Shown: piece by piece, positions 61,194 through 64,000 of the stretch
How positions within the stretch are numbered: position 1 is the stretch's first letter
Layout of the letters: each line of letters opens with the position of its first letter
Source: Verrucomicrobiota bacterium
GTDB taxonomy: Bacteria; Verrucomicrobiota; Kiritimatiellia; UBA8416; JABMPJ01
Length of the DNA: 64,000 nucleotides
Direction of reading: 5' to 3'
NCBI GenBank assembly: GCA_018648805.1
Contig: JABGQM010000021.1
Coordinates: 1 to 64,000, forward strand
Notes under the pieces: generated by a model
What the model was told of the DNA's origin: nothing
What the model saw: the letters and a program-made list of their open reading frames with translations, nothing else
The model's database searches: none
Position numbers and translations under genes: made by a program

Positions 61194-62341
61194 GTAGTGA
61201 GAACAACAAACTGGGCCCCCCTGCCGGCTTGCCCGGCAGTCCCTCTGGATCATCCCTTGGATCCCCTGCCGGCTTGCCCGAGAGTCCCTCTGGATCATCC
61301 CTTGGATCCCCTGCCGGCTTGCCCGGCAGGAGTCAGAGATCTTCCGGCGACGGTGCCCCGTCGCTCCTGATCGTCAAGCTCAGTTCGCTGGGCGATCTCT
61401 TTCACGCCCTGCCCGCCGTGCACAACCTGAAGGAGGGACTCGGCGCCACGGTCGACTGGGTGGTGCAGCGGGAATACAGCGGGATGGTCGCCTGCTTCGA
61501 CGACGTGCGCCGCGTGATCCCCTTTGACCGCCGGGGCCGTGACCGTCGGCCGGGCGCCTTCCTTAAGGCGTTGCGCGCCGAACGCTATGACATGGTGATC
61601 GATATGCAGGGCCTTCTCAAGAGTGCCTTGATCACCCGCCTGGCACGCGCCTCGCGCCGTCTCGGACCCTCCTTTCATCGTGAAGGCTCACGCCTCTTCT
61701 ACCACGCCGTGGCGGGCCGCTGTGATAAGGCGCGCCATGCCGTCGAAGAGAACCTCGACCCGGTGCGCCACCTCGGGCTTGAGGCCATGCCCCCCGCTTT
61801 TCCGGTCACCTTTCCGCCACGTGAGTTGCCCGGCAGCGGCCCGCGCGTGGCCGTGGTGCCGAGCTCACGGTGGGTCACCAAGGATTGGACCCCCGCCGGT
61901 TTCGCCGCCGCGGCACGCAGGCTGCATGAAGAGCGCGGGGCCACGGTTTACCTCATGGGCGGACCCGGTGATGTGGCCCGTTGCGCCGACATCGAGCGCA
62001 TGATGGGGGGCGATGTCGTCAACCTGGCCGGCAAGACCTCGCTCGTGGAGATGGGTAGCACCCTCGCGGCGATGGACCTCCTGGTAGCCAACGACTCCGG
62101 CCCGGTCCATATGGCCGCCGCTGTGGGCACCCCCTCGCTCGTGCTGTTCGGGCCCACCTCTCCCGCCCGCACCGGTCCCTATGGCGAGGCGCATCGCGTC
62201 GTGCAGTCCGCTCCGCTCGATTGCCGTCCCTGTTTCATGCGCGCGTGTGCCCCCCAACACCATCGCTGCATGCGTGATATCACGGCCGACCAGGTCTCAC
62301 AGGTCGCCCTCGAAATGCTCGACCGTACTCAAGCCCGGTAG
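61190..62341 (+). CDS. Glycosyltransferase family 9 (heptosyltransferase-like) with repeat-derived N-terminus
   Basis: 383 residues; overlaps uvrC by ATGA. The first 50 or so residues are a 15-residue tandem repeat (SPAGLPxSPSGSSLG) without homology to the family. The GT9 fold then begins at SLLIVKLSSLGDLFHALPAV (about 55). The C-terminal nucleotide-sugar site is recognised in ANDSGPVHMAAAVGTPSLVLFG. Likely transfers heptose or another sugar to lipopolysaccharide core. The added N-terminus is probably a DNA repeat that has been read into the protein. Confidence 0.88.
   Translation: MSSENNKLGPPAGLPGSPSGSSLGSPAGLPESPSGSSLGSPAGLPGRSQRSSGDGAPSLLIVKLSSLGDLFHALPAVHNLKEGLGATVDWVVQREYSGMVACFDDVRRVIPFDRRGRDRRPGAFLKALRAERYDMVIDMQGLLKSALITRLARASRRLGPSFHREGSRLFYHAVAGRCDKARHAVEENLDPVRHLGLEAMPPAFPVTFPPRELPGSGPRVAVVPSSRWVTKDWTPAGFAAAARRLHEERGATVYLMGGPGDVARCADIERMMGGDVVNLAGKTSLVEMGSTLAAMDLLVANDSGPVHMAAAVGTPSLVLFGPTSPARTGPYGEAHRVVQSAPLDCRPCFMRACAPQHHRCMRDITADQVSQVALEMLDRTQAR
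61220..61328 (+). repeat. 45-bp tandem repeat inside the glycosyltransferase gene
   Basis: Two full 45-bp units (61220-61264, 61265-61309) plus a partial third (61310-61328). Each begins with CTGCCGGCTTGCCCGGCAG or a variant, itself a 7-bp-stem hairpin. The unit length keeps the frame. Confidence 0.9.
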
Positions 62342-62379
62342 GGCCCGACCTCCGGGCGGGCCGCGCAACGGCCACCCGC

Positions 62380-63846
62380 TCAGTCGCCGCCCATAAACGC
62401 CTCCAGCGCTTCCGGTAGCGGACAGCTGTGGCAGTCGGCCCCGTGCACCAGGCAGAAGTCGTGAAAAATCTGCAGCAGGCCCTGGCGACGCAGCCCGCTG
62501 CGGTGCAGGGCGGGATTGTGATCGCGGCCGAACAACACGTGTGCCGCCTGGCGTGTCAGGGCGTTGTCCGACTCAGCCGGCAGCCGCTCCAGTAGCGCCG
62601 TGATGTCATGGCCCGTCGCGGCCAGGAACGGAACCAGACTATTGATCACGATGGCCGCGCAACGGCTCTCCCCGATCAGGGCCACCGTGGCCTCGACCGG
62701 TGGGCGCCCCCAACTGAGGCGCCGGTCCCAGAACGCGGGGGCAGGCGTATCCGTGATCAGGCCGCGCGCGGCCCTGAACCAGCGTTCGGGCCGGGTGGCA
62801 TCCAGGCTGCACAGGGCGTCATGGAACGGCCGCTTTGCGGCAAAGATACCGGCCGCAGCCGCCAGGCGGCGGGCCGGATGGTTCTGGGGCCGCAGCCCTG
62901 CCAGGGTCCAGTCGCCGGCCGCCAGGATCCGCTCCGACCAGCTGTCCTGCATGCGCCACCAGCGGTTCCACAGTCGGCGCACGAACTGCGCGGCTTCCTC
63001 GTCCCAGTGAGGCTTGGGTCTGGCCGGCAAGAGACCGGCCACGCCCATCAGCAGGGCATACGCGTCGTGCGGCTTACCCGCGCAGGCTTCGCGCAGCTCT
63101 TGCAGCGACACCGCGCGTGCCAGCGCACGGAAGGCACGCCGGTTATGCTTGTAGCCCAGCGCCGCCATAAGCTCTTCGTAAAGCACCTCCTCAGGGCCGC
63201 GCCGGCGGATAGCTTCGCGCATACGCAGGGCCTTGATGCGTAGCCGCTCCTCGCCGGCGGCATCCAGCACCGCGCCCTGCACGTCGGGATCGCGCCCGCC
63301 CAGGATGCGCCCGCAGGGCGGGCTCTGGCGGGTGACCGTTGCATAGGGATAGGCCGTCACATCGAGTCCATCAAAACTGAAGGTCGGCATGGCGTTGATC
63401 GGATCGCGCAGTGCAATCTCGATCGCTTGCCCCGGCAGCCCCTCCGGCCGTCGCTCGGGAAACCAGGTCAGGTGTGCGATCACGTTGCGATAGGCCGGAT
63501 TCTGACTGTGCCCGTGGTGTTCCCAATCACGCGGATGGATATGCACCTCGACGTCGCCTTGGACCCGCCGTTGATCAGGCCCCAAAATCAGGACCGCGTC
63601 ACGGAAGTCGGGTCCCGCCTCAAGGTTCCAGCGGCCCGGCGATACCACCCGGACGGCATCGCCGGCGCTGGTTTTCAATACCTCGGGCCGGTAGCGGTCA
63701 TCCGCCCAGACACACTGCAGGTGACGTTCGCTATAAGGAAAGAAACGCCCCGAGTCGGGGGATTCCCGTACCGCCGTTGCCCGCGCCCCCAGCATATCGG
63801 TATACCGCCCCGCCCGTCCAAACTGTGCCCCCAACCCAGCTGTCAT
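62380..63846 (-). CDS. DUF2851 family protein
   Basis: 488 residues from ATG 63846, which has GGGGAG about nine bases upstream; earlier in-frame ATGs exist at 63870 and 63906. The blocks FFPYSERHLQCVWADDRY, SPGRWNLEAGPDFRDAVL, GDVEVHIHPRDWEHHGHSQN and ERVLA-like helices match DUF2851. The HIHPRDW segment with nearby Glu/Asp resembles a metal-binding active site, and the C-terminus ends with CHSCPL, hinting at an Fe-S or zinc site. Function is unknown. It is convergent with the glycosyltransferase. Confidence 0.88.
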   Translation of the reverse strand: MTAGLGAQFGRAGRYTDMLGARATAVRESPDSGRFFPYSERHLQCVWADDRYRPEVLKTSAGDAVRVVSPGRWNLEAGPDFRDAVLILGPDQRRVQGDVEVHIHPRDWEHHGHSQNPAYRNVIAHLTWFPERRPEGLPGQAIEIALRDPINAMPTFSFDGLDVTAYPYATVTRQSPPCGRILGGRDPDVQGAVLDAAGEERLRIKALRMREAIRRRGPEEVLYEELMAALGYKHNRRAFRALARAVSLQELREACAGKPHDAYALLMGVAGLLPARPKPHWDEEAAQFVRRLWNRWWRMQDSWSERILAAGDWTLAGLRPQNHPARRLAAAAGIFAAKRPFHDALCSLDATRPERWFRAARGLITDTPAPAFWDRRLSWGRPPVEATVALIGESRCAAIVINSLVPFLAATGHDITALLERLPAESDNALTRQAAHVLFGRDHNPALHRSGLRRQGLLQIFHDFCLVHGADCHSCPLPEALEAFMGGD

Positions 63847-63885
63847 GTGTCTTTCTCCCCGTTCACTCATAGACGCGCCCTGAAA

Positions 63886-63985
63886 ACCCACACTTACTCG
63901 CCACACTTACTCGGTTACCCTTACTCGCCGCACTTACCCGACCCACTGCCTACTGCCTACTGCTCACTGCTCACTGCCCACTGCC
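63886..63985. repeat. Degenerate short tandem tract of ACTTACTCGCC/CTACTGC units
   Basis: The first half repeats CACTTACTCG-like units and the second half repeats CCTACTGC, CTCACTG and CCCACTG units. It resembles the tract at about 13039-13087. No gene was seen from here to the window end. Confidence 0.7.
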
Positions 63986-64000
63986 TTGTCCTCCATAGCC

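Overview
The window looks like a GC-rich (about 60%) bacterial chromosome from the PVC group, most likely Kiritimatiellota or Verrucomicrobia. That is an inference. It rests on an ECF sigma/Ser-Thr kinase module, Lcl/DUF1566 surface proteins, a secreted protein ending in TSP3 calcium repeats plus a YxV...STNL tail domain, and many large intergenic hairpins. No rRNA, tRNA or CRISPR array was seen.

Layout. 0-2.7 kb: an IS1380-family transposase beside a truncated DUF362-like remnant and a small exported protein. 2.8-13 kb: a PocR/AraC regulator, a protein with a degenerate KaiC-like domain and a PEP/pyruvate-binding domain, a membrane-anchored tri-heme cytochrome c peroxidase, and a two-gene unit of a SNF2 helicase with an uncharacterised XPB/Ssl2-like partner. 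13.3-20.3 kb: housekeeping and oxidative-stress genes (double-rubredoxin glutamate-synthase-like flavoprotein, rubrerythrin, DUF1846 protein, carB). 20.3-23.3 kb: ECF sigma factor, unknown protein and Ser/Thr kinase. 23.4-29.2 kb: Lcl/DUF1566 proteins, one frameshifted and one fused to an arylsulfotransferase-like propeller, plus a DUF2135-like lipoprotein and a repeated promoter-like element.

29.2-43.4 kb is the most interesting part. It is a type III Wadjet-like (JetABCD; DUF2397, DUF2398, SMC-like, DUF3323/DUF2399) anti-plasmid system. jetABC overlap and are followed directly by a PIN-like nuclease-fold protein. jetD is displaced about 5.9 kb downstream by an insert: a LexA-type self-cleaving repressor with a perfect 20-bp palindrome immediately upstream, an Eco57I-like adenine methyltransferase, an overlapping PD-(D/E)XK-like protein and a RhuM remnant. 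The insert has visibly lower GC than the jet genes. The locus therefore looks like a DNA-structure-sensing SMC nuclease with a regulated restriction-modification cassette nested inside it.

43.6-64 kb returns to core functions: amino-acid biosynthesis and charging (homoserine dehydrogenase, aspartate kinase, citramalate synthase, valyl-tRNA synthetase, Lrp regulator, aminotransferase), with palindromic repeats in the first gaps of the series; a GspC-like/secretin/TPR set behind a good sigma-70 promoter; a serA-ECF sigma-anti-sigma operon; a short UvrC; a family 9 glycosyltransferase with a repeat inserted in its N-terminus; and a DUF2851 protein.
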